From the NCBI RefSeq assembly GCF_000346465.2, contig NC_034016.1:10058027-10122026 (forward strand): a stretch of 64,000 bases of DNA. Reading direction: 5' to 3'. The position numbers and the translations under genes are program-made. Of this stretch, positions 20,459-32,527 are shown piece by piece. This stretch comes from Prunus persica. Its lineage: Eukaryota; Streptophyta; Magnoliopsida; Rosales; Rosaceae. How positions within the stretch are numbered: position 1 is the stretch's first letter; every line of letters starts with the position of its first letter. Below the pieces are notes generated by a model that was given only the letters and a program-made list of their open reading frames with translations, made no database searches and was not told where the DNA came from.

Positions 20459-23400
20459 GATTGTTGATAACAAAGTTGGTTCTGATCTATCAAATGATGT
20501 TGTGGTTGTAGAGGATGAAGATGAAGAGGAAACCACAGCTATGGAAGGAGAACAACCCAAAACGTCCCAATCTGCTCCTAAGGCCAAATCTGATTCTCAG
20601 GAACCCAATCCATTTCAATTGCATAAAAGAGATGACAAATTTGTGCCATCACATCTTCATCAAGATAGATACATCCCACCTCCTCCATATATTCCACCGA
20701 TTCCATTTCCAGGCCGTTTGAAGAAAGCAAATCAAGATAAGGCTTTTAAAGAGATTTATGATATTTTGAGTAAAGTTAATATCAATTTGCCCTTGCTTGA
20801 TGTTGTTAAACAGATTCCTGCATATGGAAAGTTCATCAAGCACTTGATGACTCACAAGCTCAATTTTACTCCAAGTGAAGAAGTAAAGCTCAACAAGAAT
20901 GTGAGTGCTGTGTTGCAAAGGAAGCTTCCACCAAAACTAGAAGATCCTGGCAGCTTTAACATTCCCATTAACATCGGAGATAAGACGGTTGGAAGAGCCA
21001 TGTTGGACTTGGGAGCAAGCATCAATGTAATGCCATATTCAGTTTATCACGCGCTTGGCTTAGAAGGGATAAAGAAAACCTCAATTCGTCTTGAACTAGC
21101 TGATCATTCTATCAAATATCCAAGAGGTATTGTAGAAGATATTTTAGTTCAAGTTAATACACTCATTCTTCCGGCTGATTTTGTAGTGATGGATATGGAG
21201 GATAACCCATATGTAGACCGTGTTGATCCCATTCTCCTCGGGCGACCGTTCATGGCCACTGCAGACACAATCATCAAAGTGAAAGATGGCACCCTCTCCA
21301 TGACTGTTTTGGGTGAAACTGTTGAATTTAAAGTGTTTGATGCTCTGTCTCAACCTTCTATCACTCTTGATACTTGTTTTTCAATTGATGTTGTGGATCA
21401 TGAGGTTTCTTCTAAAATTGTGCAGAAAAAGTCTAATGATGCTTTGGAAGCGGTCCTAACACAAGAAGAGGAAGATCTCTTTGAATCAGAGTTCCAAGAA
21501 GTGATGGCTGCCTTAGAAGTGTTTCAGCCATACCCACCATCCTTTAAGCCACCACTTGAGCCTCTTGTATCATCCTCCACAAAATTGGAGCCATCCATTA
21601 TCACCCCACCAAAGCTAGAACTTAAACCTCTACCCAATCATCTTAAATATACTTATTTGGGTGCTAATGAAACTCTCCCTGTTATAATTGCTGCAAGTCT
21701 CACTTCACATGAAGAGGACAGCTTAATTGAAGTTCTGAAAGAACATAAAACAGCCCTTGGATGGACCATAGCAGACATCAAAGGAATTAGTCCAAGCATG
21801 TGCATGCACCGAATTTTAATGGAAGAAGACAGCAAACCATCTCGTGATGCACAAAGGAGGCTAAATCCCAATATGAAAGAGGTGGTTAGGGCTGAAGTTT
21901 TGAAGCTACTTGATGTGGGAATCATCTACCCAATTTCAGATTCTAAGTGGGTGAGTCCTGTGCAAGTGGTTCCAAAGAAGTTCGGAATCACCGTTGTAAA
22001 GAATGAGAAGAATGAGCTAGTTCCAACACGCACTATCACTGGTTGGAGAGTTTGCATTGATTATAGGAAGTTGAACACATCCACGAGAAAAGATCATTTT
22101 CCCTTGCCTTTTATTGATCAAATGCTTGACCGTTTATCTGGCCATGCTTACTACTATTTTCTTGATGGATTTTCAGGTTATAATCAAATTCCTATTGCTC
22201 CGGAAGACCAGGAGAAAACCACGTTCACATGCCCATTTGGTACATTTGCTTATAGAAGGATGCCATTTGGTTTGTGCAATGCTCCAGCAACTTTCCAAAG
22301 ATGCATGATGGCAATCTTTTCTGATATGGTGGAACGATTCATGGAGGTATTTATGGATGATTTTTCAGTTTTTGGTTCATCTTTTGATGATTGTCTTCAC
22401 CACTTGTCTCTAGTGCTTACAAGATGTTAGGAAACAAATCTGATTTTGAATTGGGAGAAGTGTCACTTCATGGTAAGACAAGGAATTGTGCTAGGCCATG
22501 TTGTTTCAAACAAGGGAATTCAAGTGGACAAAGCCAAGATAAATATCATCACAAATCTACCACCCCCTTCCTCTGTTAAAGGAGTTAGAAGCTTTCTGGG
22601 CCATGCCGGATTCTATAGAAGGTTCATAAAAAAAATTTCAAGCATTTCAAGACCATTGTGTAATCTCCTTGCTAAGGATGCTATTTTTGAGTTTGACGAG
22701 ATTTATATGGAAGCCTTTACGACTTTGAAGAAAGAGATAACTTCAGCCCCTATTATCATAGCTCCAGATTGGTCTTTACCATTTGAAATAATGTGTGATG
22801 CCTCTGACTTTGCTATTGGTGCAGTTTTAGGTCAAAAGAAGAACAAGCTTCCCCATGTGATTCATTATGCGAGCCGGACCTTGAATGACGCCCAACTCAA
22901 TTACTCCACAACAGAAAAGGAGTTGCTTGCTGTGGTTTTTGCTTTAGAAAAATTTCGTCCTTACCTTGTTGGTTCTAAAGTAATTGTTTATTCTGACCAT
23001 GCTGCTCTTAGATACTTGCTCACTAAGAAGGACGCCAAACCTCGCTTGATCAGATGGATTCTCTTGCTGCAAGAGTTCGATTTGGAGATTCGAGACAAGA
23101 AGGGATGTGAAAATGTGGTGGCTGACCATTTGAGCAGAATTGTGGTTGAAGAGCAAGGAGAAGCTGTACTACCATTGAATGAGACTTTCCCAGATGAACA
23201 AATATATGTTGCCCAAGTCAAAGAGCCATGGTATGCTGATTTGTTAATTATCTTGCTTGTGGTGTTCTTAGAAATGATCTAACTTATCAGACAAAAAGAA
23301 GTTCTTTTCCATGGTGAAACATTATGTCTGGGATGAACCTTTCTTATTCAAGCATTACCCAGATCAACTCATTAGAAGATGTGTTCCAGAAGAAGAACAA

Positions 23401-24528
23401 GAAAGCATCTTTAGGCATAGCCACGAATTGGCTTGTGGAGGCCACTTTGGAGCCAAGAAAACAGCACTTAAAATTTTGCAATCAGGTTTCTTTTGGCCTA
23501 CTCTATTCAAAGATGCATTTAATTTTTCTGTTAAGTGTGATAGGTGTCAAAGGATGGGAAACATAAGCCGCAGGAACGAACTGCCATTGAAGAACATACT
23601 CTTTGTGGAACTCTTCGATGTATGGGGTATTGATTTCATGGGACCATTCCCATCTTCCTTTGGTTATACCTACATACTTGTTGCTGTTGATTATGTGTCT
23701 AAATGGGTGGAAGCCATAGCCACCAAAACCAATGATCATAAGGTGGTCCTGAAGTTCTTGAGGGACAATATTTTCACAAGGTTTGGTACTCCAAGGGCTA
23801 TCATTAGTGATGGAGGCAGCCACTTCTGCAACAAGCTATTTGACGCACTCATGAAGAAGTACAATATCACCCACCGAGTCTCTACACCATATCATCCTCA
23901 AACTTCTGGTCAAGTAGAAATAAGCAACAGAGAAATTAAGCAGATCCTAGAGAAGGTGGTGAATAGTACAAGGAAAGATTGGGCTGCCAAGCTCAATAAT
24001 GCATTATGGGCTTATAGGACTGCATATAAGACTCCCATCGGAATGAGCCCTTATCGTCTTGTGTTTGGGAAAGCCTGTCACTTGCCAATGGAGCTTGAAC
24101 ACAATGCTTTTTGGGCCATCAAGAAGTTGAATTTTGATCTGGACAAGGCCGGCCATGTTAGAAAGTTTCAGCTCAATGAATTGGAAGAAATTCGACATGA
24201 GTCCTATGAGAATGCAAAGCTATACAAAGAACGTACCAAGAGTTACCATGACAGGAACATTCAACGGAAAGAATTCACCAAAGGTATGTCAGTTCTTTTG
24301 TTTAACTCACGTTTGCGTCTCTTTCCAGGAAAATTGAAGTCTAGGTGGCTTGGCCCATTCACCGTGGTCAATGTATCTCCCTATGGAGCTGTGGAGATTC
24401 AAAATCCTAAAGATGGCTCAACTTTCAAAGTAAATGGACAACGTTTAAAGCCATTCTATGAGGGAGTGTCAGTTGGAATTCAAACTGGTCATGTGGTGGA
24501 TCATCTTCCCTTCGTACAATCAAGTTAG
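20442..24528 (+). pseudogene. pol: pol of the Athila-like element, with one nonsense and two frame breaks
   Basis: Domains in order: aspartic protease (DLGASINVMP, about 21009), reverse transcriptase (FMDDFSVFG at the catalytic Asp pair, about 22350), RNase H ([13 protein letters not shown], about 22795), integrase zinc finger (H..H..C..C, 23400-23560), integrase core with both Asp ([14 protein letters not shown]) and the Glu ([12 protein letters not shown]), then a C-terminal [11 protein letters not shown] region ending at 24528. Breaks: an in-frame TAG at 22428-22430 after the RT, and frame changes near 23243 and 23297 between RNase H and integrase. The catalytic motifs themselves remain. 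The copy cannot make a full polyprotein. The gag-pol phase difference at the A-run may be another break. Confidence 0.9.
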
Positions 24529-26268
24529 CTAATGGCATAATGTCTTGCCAAGACATTAACTAAGGCGCTTCTTGGGAGGCAACCCATGTGTTGAAGAATA
24601 AGGTGCTTGGTAGCGGTCGACCTAATCGCATCAAGAGGGAGTTTCTCTAATACTTTGTCTTAAACTTTCCCCTTATTATTCACATGTTCTCACTCATCTT
24701 TGTTATGCTTTAACATTGAGGACAATGTTCAATTCAGGTCTGGGGGGGAGGTTTTCAATTTTTGTTCATTTGTGTTTACAATTTTCATTCGCTTGTCACT
24801 TTTTTTTTTTATTTTAAAAAAAATTTATACAACCAATGCTATGGAGCTGCCATTGAGATTTTCATATCAGAAATTTTACACTTCACAAAGCTTTTGCTCT
24901 TAGAATTCTGGTGGCTAAAGTATCATGCTCAGATTCTTGAAGGAGAATAGTGGAGACTACCCTAGTGAGCTATTTCGAGCCTAATTGCTTTCTTGAGAGG
25001 GTTTAAAGTGTTTCTATTCCTCATCTCTACTTATTTTCTTCAATTCACTCTAAATGATCTCATTGTTCCATTTTGGTTGAATACTAAGGATGATTCTCTT
25101 TGCAGATATCAGGTGCGTGCTATCACCCATGAATGAACTCATTGAAGTGATGCTAGGCTCTGCGTGTATAACCATTTTCTGTGCTTTCTTTTCACCCTAC
25201 CCATTCGTGTGTTCCATCAGCTCTCTTGCAGCCAAACACTACAAGCCTTTTTCTTCTATCACCCTCATAATTCCCCTAACTTTGTATCTCAATCAGAGAT
25301 ATTTAACCTATTATAGCCATACCGTATAGCTTAGAAATATACCAAGGTGTGCCAAGATAAAGTTTGAAGCAAGGAGGTTGCTGCCACATGCCCAAATGTA
25401 AATTGATGTGAATCTATGCAATAAAGTTAAAGAAGAAGTAGATCAAGTCAAAAAAAAAAAAAAAAAGATAAAGAGAAAGTGTTTCGATTTGATCTAAATG
25501 TGAAATATAAAGTCTATGCCAGATGATGCTATGAAGTTGCAGCCATACCATTCTAAATCAATGATACCTTGCAGATCAATGAAGAATGCAACCTTGGTAT
25601 GTTCTTAAGTTAGTTGTGTTCCTTCCAATTCTTCCACTTCCCTTAACCTTAGCCTTTCATTACAACCTTGTGAAAGACCTAGCTGATCTTTGAGGATGTA
25701 TTCATGGGTGCTGGTATGTATGTGTGTATCTCTACTCTTAGTATTTGATTCCCTTCATGAGATCTAACCAAATATTGTGCTTCTATTTCATATACTCACT
25801 TATGCTTGTTTGAGAGAATAAAACCATAGGTTCTGAGTGATTGAGTGCTAGATGTGAGAATTAGAGTTGAAGCATGTTCTTCCTTCAAGATTTGAGTATG
25901 TTTACTTTGAAGCCGTGTGCCTTTGAGCTATAGCTTCCACTTTACACACCTATTGATCATCTATCTTGGTAACTCTATGGTGTTGGATGCATGATTAAAG
26001 TTTTCTTTCATTAGTTGTTTTCAAAGTTAGTTTTCTAACCTTTTGGTGTTAGAGAGTCAGTAAAGCGTTTGTGGGTATCGTTTCTGTTAAACCCTCAGGA
26101 GACACAACTCTTCCGATTAGGGATGCCGAGAGGTTTAAAGGCTTGTTGCATATGCACATTGCAATCGAGTTACCTACAGAAGTGGTTTAGTTAACTTCTT
26201 GTTTTGTTTTCAACTTTATTCTCTTTTGTTTTGCTCGAGGACTAGCAAAATCTAGGTCTGGGGGTATT
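24529..26268 (+). other. gypsy 3' internal region without env
   Basis: 1.74 kb between pol and the 3' LTR. It contains two similar purine tracts, GGTCTGGGGGGGAGG (about 24737) and GGTCTGGGGGTATT just before the 3' LTR; the second is the likely plus-strand primer. An A-run of about 16 lies near 25450. The only frame of note (25090-25329) is hydrophobic but has no env features. Confidence 0.7.
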
Positions 26269-27958
26269 TGATCAGTTCACAATTGTATATCATTTTGTAC
26301 CCTTCTAGCTTATGATTTGGTTATGTTATTGAGTCAAACGTGTGCTTTTAATCCCTTTTCTGTTTATCATTCAGTTCATTGGGCCTTAGGTAGCAATGGT
26401 GTCTTTGGATAAGAAAAGATGCAAAATGGTGCAAAAACGAGCAAACTGGGTTAGCAACTCATTTCGGCCTTAACATCTTTCTCCGAACTTGGATTGGCCC
26501 AAATAATATGTAGTTGGAAAGATGGGAGTCTGAACTTCAAGATGGACTACTCAAATGCATCAGATAATGAAGTTGAGCCCAATTCGTGAGCCCATATACA
26601 CACCAGGCTCAGGATTGCAGTTTCCAGTTGTTGAGCCTTGGATACTTTCTTTGAGCCTTGGATACTTTCTTTGAGCCATGTGACTCACCACAGCTTTCCT
26701 TGACTTTAGACCTGACATGTTGAGCAATTTAGGGAGGTGTGTCAGCTACTCAAGTGCAATTGGATACTTTCTTTGAGCCATGTGACTCACCACAGCTTTC
26801 CTTGACTTTAGACCTGACATGTTGAGCAGTTTAGGGAGGTGTGTCAGCTACTCAAGTGCAAAGGAGTCACTCCATTGACCAAGAATTCACTCCAGCCATC
26901 CTATATCACTTGATTCAGCCCAAAATCATGGGGGAGAACTCCAACAAGCCTTCCTTCCATTTCCTACGAATTTGTTCTTTCTCTGCCATCACCAACCACC
27001 GAAACTCATCCCAAATCACCTCTTTAGTTGCCATACTCTAGACATGAGAAAGTTCTTGGAGTAGCATTAGACGTGGAGAAGCACCTGGAGAAGCCTTGGA
27101 AACCACAAGCAACTTCAGAATTGGGTTTCTCTACTCTTATTGCATTCAATATGTTTTCTCATTTTTGCTTAAGTTTCATTTCCATTATGAGTAGCTAAAT
27201 TCATAACTAGGGCTATGATGTAACCTAACATGAATATTCTGGGTTTATAAGTTGAAGTTTTGAGTTTCAAGTTTGATTCATGATTCATATTCCTATTCTT
27301 TATGCTTATCAGTTAATATGCTTGTTTGGATGATTGATCACCATTAGAACTTGTATATTAGCTACCTTGGTTTGAATCAAGAGTAGACACCATGCTTTGA
27401 TTTGAATTGAACTATGAATAAGAAAAGTATGTATGGACATTCGACAATAGGGATTAGATACATGCTTGGTTGTTTAAATTGTTCTTCTATGCTTAATGGG
27501 TTCCTAATGCTTAATTTAGATTAGACAACAAATGATCAAGTTAGGGAATTAGGAGCACAGGGTTAGGACCAAACACCATGGCCTAATCATACTTTAGCTA
27601 GAATCAATCTTTGAATTCGAATGAGACTTGTCACTTGACTCCTTATAACCCAGAATTGAATTTTTATGGTGAATCGAATGCCCTAGTCTCCCAATCTGTT
27701 TTCCAGCCTACAAAAGTACTCTTTGTTACATTTGTTCACTTTGCTTTTGTTTGAAATTTCGTTTTGCCTCATTTGTTCAACAATTACAATCACTCTTGCT
27801 TTAAATTCTATTTTAGACTTAACCTCTTACTTTCTTGAATTTGGTAATCTAAGTACATAACTAATTTTAACTTCTCAGTCCTCGTGGGTACGACCTCGTA
27901 CTTGTCTTGCTATACTACTAATTGGCCCGTACAATTGCGAGTTAACATTTTAACAACA
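26269..27958 (+). repeat. 3' LTR of the gypsy element
   Basis: 1,690 bp, same length as the 5' LTR, differing at about 12 positions by eye and with no indel. Confidence 0.95.
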
Positions 27959-30232
27959 CAGATGCTTTACACAATGCCTATGTTCAGCATCTGGCTTTAA
28001 AGCCTCAATTGCTTTCCCTAGTCCCTTTTGTTTGTTAGTGATAAAAACTCACCCATTTCTAGCGCCTTTTACCCCAACATCATTGAAGAAAATCTCTAAA
28101 ACCATGTCCAAGTGTCTCTGCTTTCGGTCCCAACAGCACTTAAAAGTTGTCCTGGATGTTGTTCTTTGATGAAAGCCCCATCAAAACCAATCATGGTTCT
28201 ACATCCTTTAATAAGCCCTTCTTCAGTTGAGCAAAACATATATAAAGCCTCTCAAAAACTGGATCATCTCCCCTTAATGATGTCTTCACTAAAACTGTGC
28301 TTCTTGGGTTTTGCCTCTTAAGCTCCTCACAATAATCCCACAGCTTTGAATATTGTTCTTCAATACTTCCTTGAATCCTCTCCTTTGCCAAATTCTTTGC
28401 CTTGTAGCATTAGTTCCTAGTAACATCTATACTGTAATGTTTCCTCACCAATGTCATGAACTCAGCAACTGACATGTTAGGATTGGTTCTGAGATCCTCA
28501 TCAAACCTTTTAGCCAACCATAGTGAAGTGGCAAATCTAGTTCTTTGAGATCTGCCACATGTATGAATTGGATGGTATGTCTTCACTCTAACAGTGGGCC
28601 CTTTCCCAACATGTGCAGCATACAATAACCAAGGACAGTCTTCAAGTTTATCTTCAGATTCATCTTCACCCTCTTCACCTTCTTCACCCTTACCATGCCT
28701 CTTACTCTTATCACTCTTACTATGACTCTTTGCCTTATCACCCTTAGCATGCTTCTTTGGCTTTTCACCCTTAGTAGGCCTCTTTGCCATATCACCCTCT
28801 TTATTACCATCACATACCAACCTCACCATATTGGGGTCATTCTTCACAAACCTTATTCTTCTAGCACACCTGCATGCATAGTACTTTATGGCCTTTCTAC
28901 ATTCCTGCATATTAGGAAACTCCAAACCCAAGTGGAATTTTGGATCTAAAAGGTCATGCTGTTTATTGTACTGCTTGAACTTTGGCTGCCTCAAACCTCT
29001 TCTTCCCATCTTCATCTTCACTATCTTCATGCAAACTCTCTAAGTCTGATGTATTATAACCATCAGAGTCACCCTTACCTGGTTCTTTATGTCCATCATC
29101 TTGCTCTTCAGTTACAACATACCTATGAAAATTCATGTTGTCTTCTTCATCACTTTGCTTAAACTCACTATCTATGAAATCACCATCTTCTTCCTCATCC
29201 TCCCCTTGCTCAGCTTCATCACTTTCTACCTCAACTTTTTCCTCTGCCTCACTAAATTCTTCATCTATCTCAGCGTCCACGAACTCATATTGCCCATTTT
29301 CTTCATCACTATCATATCCATGAGCAGTGTCTTCGCCTTCATAATGTTCAGCCTTTTCACCTTGTGAAAAGAATACTGGGGATTGAACATTTAGAGGCCT
29401 AGGTGCTGGATTGTCAGTTATGTATAACACAAACAGCTGGCTCGGTTTCACCAACTTCAATGCTCCAAAGTAATCCTTATCTGTCCTAATTTCAACCCAG
29501 CCATTTGTCCTATGCTTGTAATAGTATTAAATGTTCTGCTCATCATAACCAAGGTGTTTAACCAGTTCAAATAACTCAAGCATTGAAACCTAATCTGCAT
29601 CTTGCCCATCAACCCATTGTACAATACCTCCAATATATTAACCATCAACAAAGTAGCCCCCATGGTGTACTTCAAGTGTGAACATGTCAGGATTAGCTGC
29701 ACAACAATAAATTTTCTCATTAATTTACTATCTACCCTATACAGTACAATTTACATTTACTATCTACCCTATACAATACAATACAAACTCAGACAAAGAA
29801 CTAGACAAACAATAAACAAACAACATGCATAGGGACCACATTCACAACCCAACTTAAGTCTCAGTCAACAAACAACAATCATAGGGACCACTTTCTTCCT
29901 TTTATTCTGCTTTTTCATGAAATCCAGCACTGAAATCCAACAGTAAAACCCAAACAATTGCATCAAACAAATAAACTAAGTACGCTACTTACTGTATATG
30001 GGAACTTCTCCACCATCTCTGATTTTCATTCTACCTTTACCGTCGCACCTTCGTTTGGAATCTTCAAGTCACAAAATATCTCCCAAAAATCGAATCTCTC
30101 AGTCGCAGTCTGTCTTTCTCACCCTTTTTCGAATCTTTCAGTCGCTTTCTCTCTTTCACTCTCACCCTTTTTTGAAATCCCTAACTCTGATTTGGGAATT
30201 AATTTGGGAATTGACCTTCAAACGATTCAGTC

Positions 30233-30440
30233 AAACGGGGCTGAGGGCATAGAATGGCGATATTACCCTCATCAGACGGCTCACTTGCCGTTCACGTGGT
30301 GTTTTTGACGAGCATTTGAATGAAATTGGGGAAAAACTAACGGCAGCGGTGAAATTGGCTATTTCTTTTAATTCGAAGGCTAAATTGGCTGAAAAAATAA
30401 TCCAGAAGGGACATTTCGATAGTCGATATAGTCTACGTGG
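30233..30440 (-). repeat. right TIR of the inner MULE
   Basis: Pairs in reverse complement with 15796-16022. The outermost bases are shorter than on the left side. Confidence 0.75.
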
Positions 30441-30448
30441 TAAATATT

Positions 30449-31470
30449 CTAATAATTAAAAATTAAAAAAAAAAGATTAAAAAAAAAACCAAAAATTTTT
30501 AAAATTGATAACACAATCCACCCACCCCATCCCCCAGTCCTCCATCCTCAACACCAGCCACCCCACCTGGACCCATTTCCCCCTTCCCTAGCCATTTCCA
30601 CCCAACAGACCCCTTAACCCACCCCCCCAGCCCCGACTCCCCACCACCCTCACTGGCCCGTGGAATTCCCCAACTCATTCTTTCCCTCTCTTTCTCCCTC
30701 TCGCATACACAGAAACAAATCACAAATAAAGTGTAATAATTATTTAATTTAGAAGCCAGGATTCCAAACAAGAGAGAGTTTGGTCCAATTAGCACCAGGC
30801 CCCGACCCAAAACAGATTTAAACCCCTAACTTCAAGCTTTGTTCTGATTTTAAAAAAGAAAAGCATTCGAACTTAGTTCTTCAATTCCGAGTTACAGTGA
30901 ATAATAGAAAGCTAAATCATACACATCAAACTTGAGGTAATTAGGAACGTGAATAAGGAGAGAGAGAATTGAAATTGAAATTCCAATTGAACTTGTAAAA
31001 CCATCACTATCTTCGGTTTTCCCATCAAACAACTCAGATTTGAAGTTGGGTGTTGAGGTTGGTCGGAGATCGAGAGAGCGAATGGCAATTATGGAGATTG
31101 GGTTGCGATGGTGATAGCGTTCGGATCTAAGGCGTGCTGCTGCTACGGGTTTCATTTTCTATGTGCAAGAGAGAGAAAGAGGGGGGTGCGGGATGGGTTA
31201 TGGGTTTCTGCGGTGGGGGGCGCTCTTTGCAGGGTGGGTTGTGGGTGATGGTCATGGGGACCACATGAATGGGGGTTTGTGGGTTGTGGTCAGAAGAAAT
31301 GAGGTTGCGGATGAGGAATGAGGGGGGAGGGGTCTGGGGCTGGATTCTGGGTTATGCGATGAGGGGAGAAAGGGAGTCATGGGTTTGTTTTACTTTTTTT
31401 TGTTACTTTTTAAATTTTATTTTGTTTAAATGTAGTTTTTTATGTTTTTATTTTAATTTTTAAGTATATT
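30449..31470. other. core of the outer MULE
   Basis: About 1 kb that is GC-richer and C/G-skewed compared with its surroundings. The minus frame 30892-31155 (MKPVAAARLRSERYHHRN start) and the plus frame 31269-31463 show no known domain. A captured gene fragment (Pack-MULE) is possible but not shown. Confidence 0.4.
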
Positions 31471-31646
31471 TTTTATCTATGTGGATGTGGGTTCTGCTTG
31501 CCACATCATCATAGTTAACAGATTTTTAGATGGAGTTGACGACAAGGGGTAAAGTGGGTCACCAAACCTCGATCAAGGGATAAAAGTAGATCATTTTAAA
31601 TTTGAGGGGGTAAAGTGGGATTAGGGAGCATTGGTGCAATTAAGCC
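31471..31646 (-). repeat. right TIR of the outer MULE
   Basis: Reverse complement of 15593-15781, followed directly by the TACTTTTAT duplication. Confidence 0.85.
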
Positions 31647-31959
31647 TACTTTTATTTCTCCCAAGATCATTTAAAGTGAGACGCCCAAGATCATTTAATA
31701 AATTATTAGGCTAGGCTCTAATAATTTTTCGACATGGGATTCACACTCTCATCACATGCATAATATAAAAATAAAAATAAAATTATTTTACAATTTTTTT
31801 ATAGAACTTATTTTACATTAATAACATTAACAACAATATACAACAATAATCACACTATGGTAACCTGAAACAAGAAATTAAAGACTTCATCTTATACAGT
31901 TGAAATAGCTAAGCAACTTAAATGGATAGAGAAGCATCCACAGATTGTTGAAAATCCTT

Positions 31960-32527
31960 GGGTTAATCGGTTGAGTACTTCAATTCCAAATGATTCCCGT
32001 GGTCCTTCAATTTCAGTTTCGTAGGACAAATGGTCCTATCGTTAATTTTGTTAAGTTTTCTGTTAAATGCAAGGACAAATGGTATTTTTGTATCTAAATT
32101 GATTAAAATATAAATAAAAAATTAAAAAATTAAAAAAAAAAACTCTCTCTCTCCCCCTCTATCCCGATTTCGATTCCCCCCAAACTTTTTTTTTTTTTTT
32201 GGGTTGGTTTTTTATTTGATTTTCTTTTATTGTTATTTTAAAGATATGATTTTTATTCATTTTTCTGGTTTTAATATAAAAATACCATTTTGTCCCTGCA
32301 TTTAACAGAAAAAGTTAACAAAATTGATGGCTGGACGATTTGTCTTAACGAAAGTAATGTTAAAGGACCACGGAAACCATTTTGAAAATTAAGGTACTCA
32401 AATGCAAATCGGGTCTAAATTCAGGGACTAATAAAATGATTAACCCAACTACGGGAACCATTTTGGAAATTAAGGTACTCAAATGCAAATCGGGTCTAAA
32501 TTCAGGGACTAATAAAATGATTAACCT
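31960..32527. mobile_element. MULE-type fold-back MITE (family 1, copy A)
   Basis: 568 bp with ends GGGTTAAT..ATTAACCT, long inverted terminal regions, and a perfect 9-bp duplication AAAATCCTT at 31951-31959 and 32528-32536. The last roughly 75 bp (GGAACCATTTTG to GATTAACC) are tandemly doubled. The related segment near 42650 has an uninterrupted site (GAAAGCCTT). Same family as 35889-36394. Confidence 0.9.

Larger units (their letters stand above)
17225..27958 (+). mobile_element. full-length Athila-like Ty3/gypsy retrotransposon
   Basis: A 10,734-bp element with 1,690-bp LTRs of exactly equal length (17225-18914; 26269-27958), TG..CA ends (TGATCAGTTC..TTTTAACAACA) and a perfect target duplication CAGAT at 17220-17224 and 27959-27963. 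A primer-binding site (18920-18937) lies 5 bases after the 5' LTR. Gag and pol follow in order protease, RT, RNase H, integrase. The gag type and primer site point to the Athila/Tat group. A 1.74-kb region after pol has no recognisable env. I count about a dozen LTR differences (roughly 0.7%), so insertion is recent, yet pol is already broken in several places. Confidence 0.95.
16780..29706 (-). pseudogene. MULE transposase gene, split by a gypsy element
   Basis: Reading minus from about 29706: a PB1-like N-terminal domain (HHGG.F, IVQWVDG, LFELVKHLGYDE) with three in-frame stops; an acidic linker; after a frame change, the MuDR DNA-binding region (LGLEFPNMQECRKAIKYY, FVKNDPNMVRLVC) and CPWLLYAAHV..HTCGR; then the transposase core (GFDGAF; a WVFITNKQKG stretch where the family usually has SD, so the second catalytic Asp looks changed). 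The frame is cut inside the conserved H-R-x-C-x-x-H-L motif at 27958/17225 and resumes at 17219 with HNNFKL, WLQDRPAIHW, LLNNLCECFNSAILEAR. No SWIM zinc finger follows, so the C-terminus is missing too. Confidence 0.85.
15796..30440 (-). mobile_element. inner Mutator-like element with transposase and GRF genes
   Basis: TIRs of roughly 210-230 bp, 15796-16022 and 30233-30440, align in reverse complement (shared block ACTATATCGACTATCG). They are flanked by direct TAAATATT at 15788-15795 and 30441-30448, an 8-bp (possibly 9-bp with one mismatch) duplication. The right terminus seems to lack about 17 bp present on the left. The interior carries a decayed transposase (minus) and a decayed GRF zinc-finger gene (plus), converging. 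It landed just inside the left TIR of the outer MULE and was later split by the gypsy element. Without that element it is about 3.9 kb. Confidence 0.75.
15593..31646. mobile_element. outer Mutator-like element (non-autonomous), carrying nested insertions
   Basis: Long terminal inverted repeats, 15593-15781 and 31471-31646, start GGCTTAATTG.ACCAATGC and align along about 180 bp. A perfect 9-bp target duplication, TACTTTTAT, lies at 15584-15592 and 31647-31655. Nine-base duplications with long TIRs are diagnostic of MULEs. Without the inner element it would be about 1.4 kb; its own core is 30449-31470, which has no transposase. A minus-strand frame there (30892-31155) looks partly coding but is unrecognised. 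Confidence 0.85.

Noticed and set aside
20405..20460. Possible programmed -1 frameshift at the A7 run between gag and pol
   Set aside because: Pol lies one base forward (+1) relative to gag, so a -1 slip at A-AAA-AAA would not reach it. An indel in the run is simpler.
25090..25329. Candidate env gene of the gypsy element
   Set aside because: The frame is 79 codons, without signal peptide, glycosylation-rich ectodomain or a membrane anchor in the expected arrangement.
17797..27041. 66-residue frames at 17797-17997 and 26841-27041
   Set aside because: They are the same frame in the two LTRs of the gypsy element, not separate genes.
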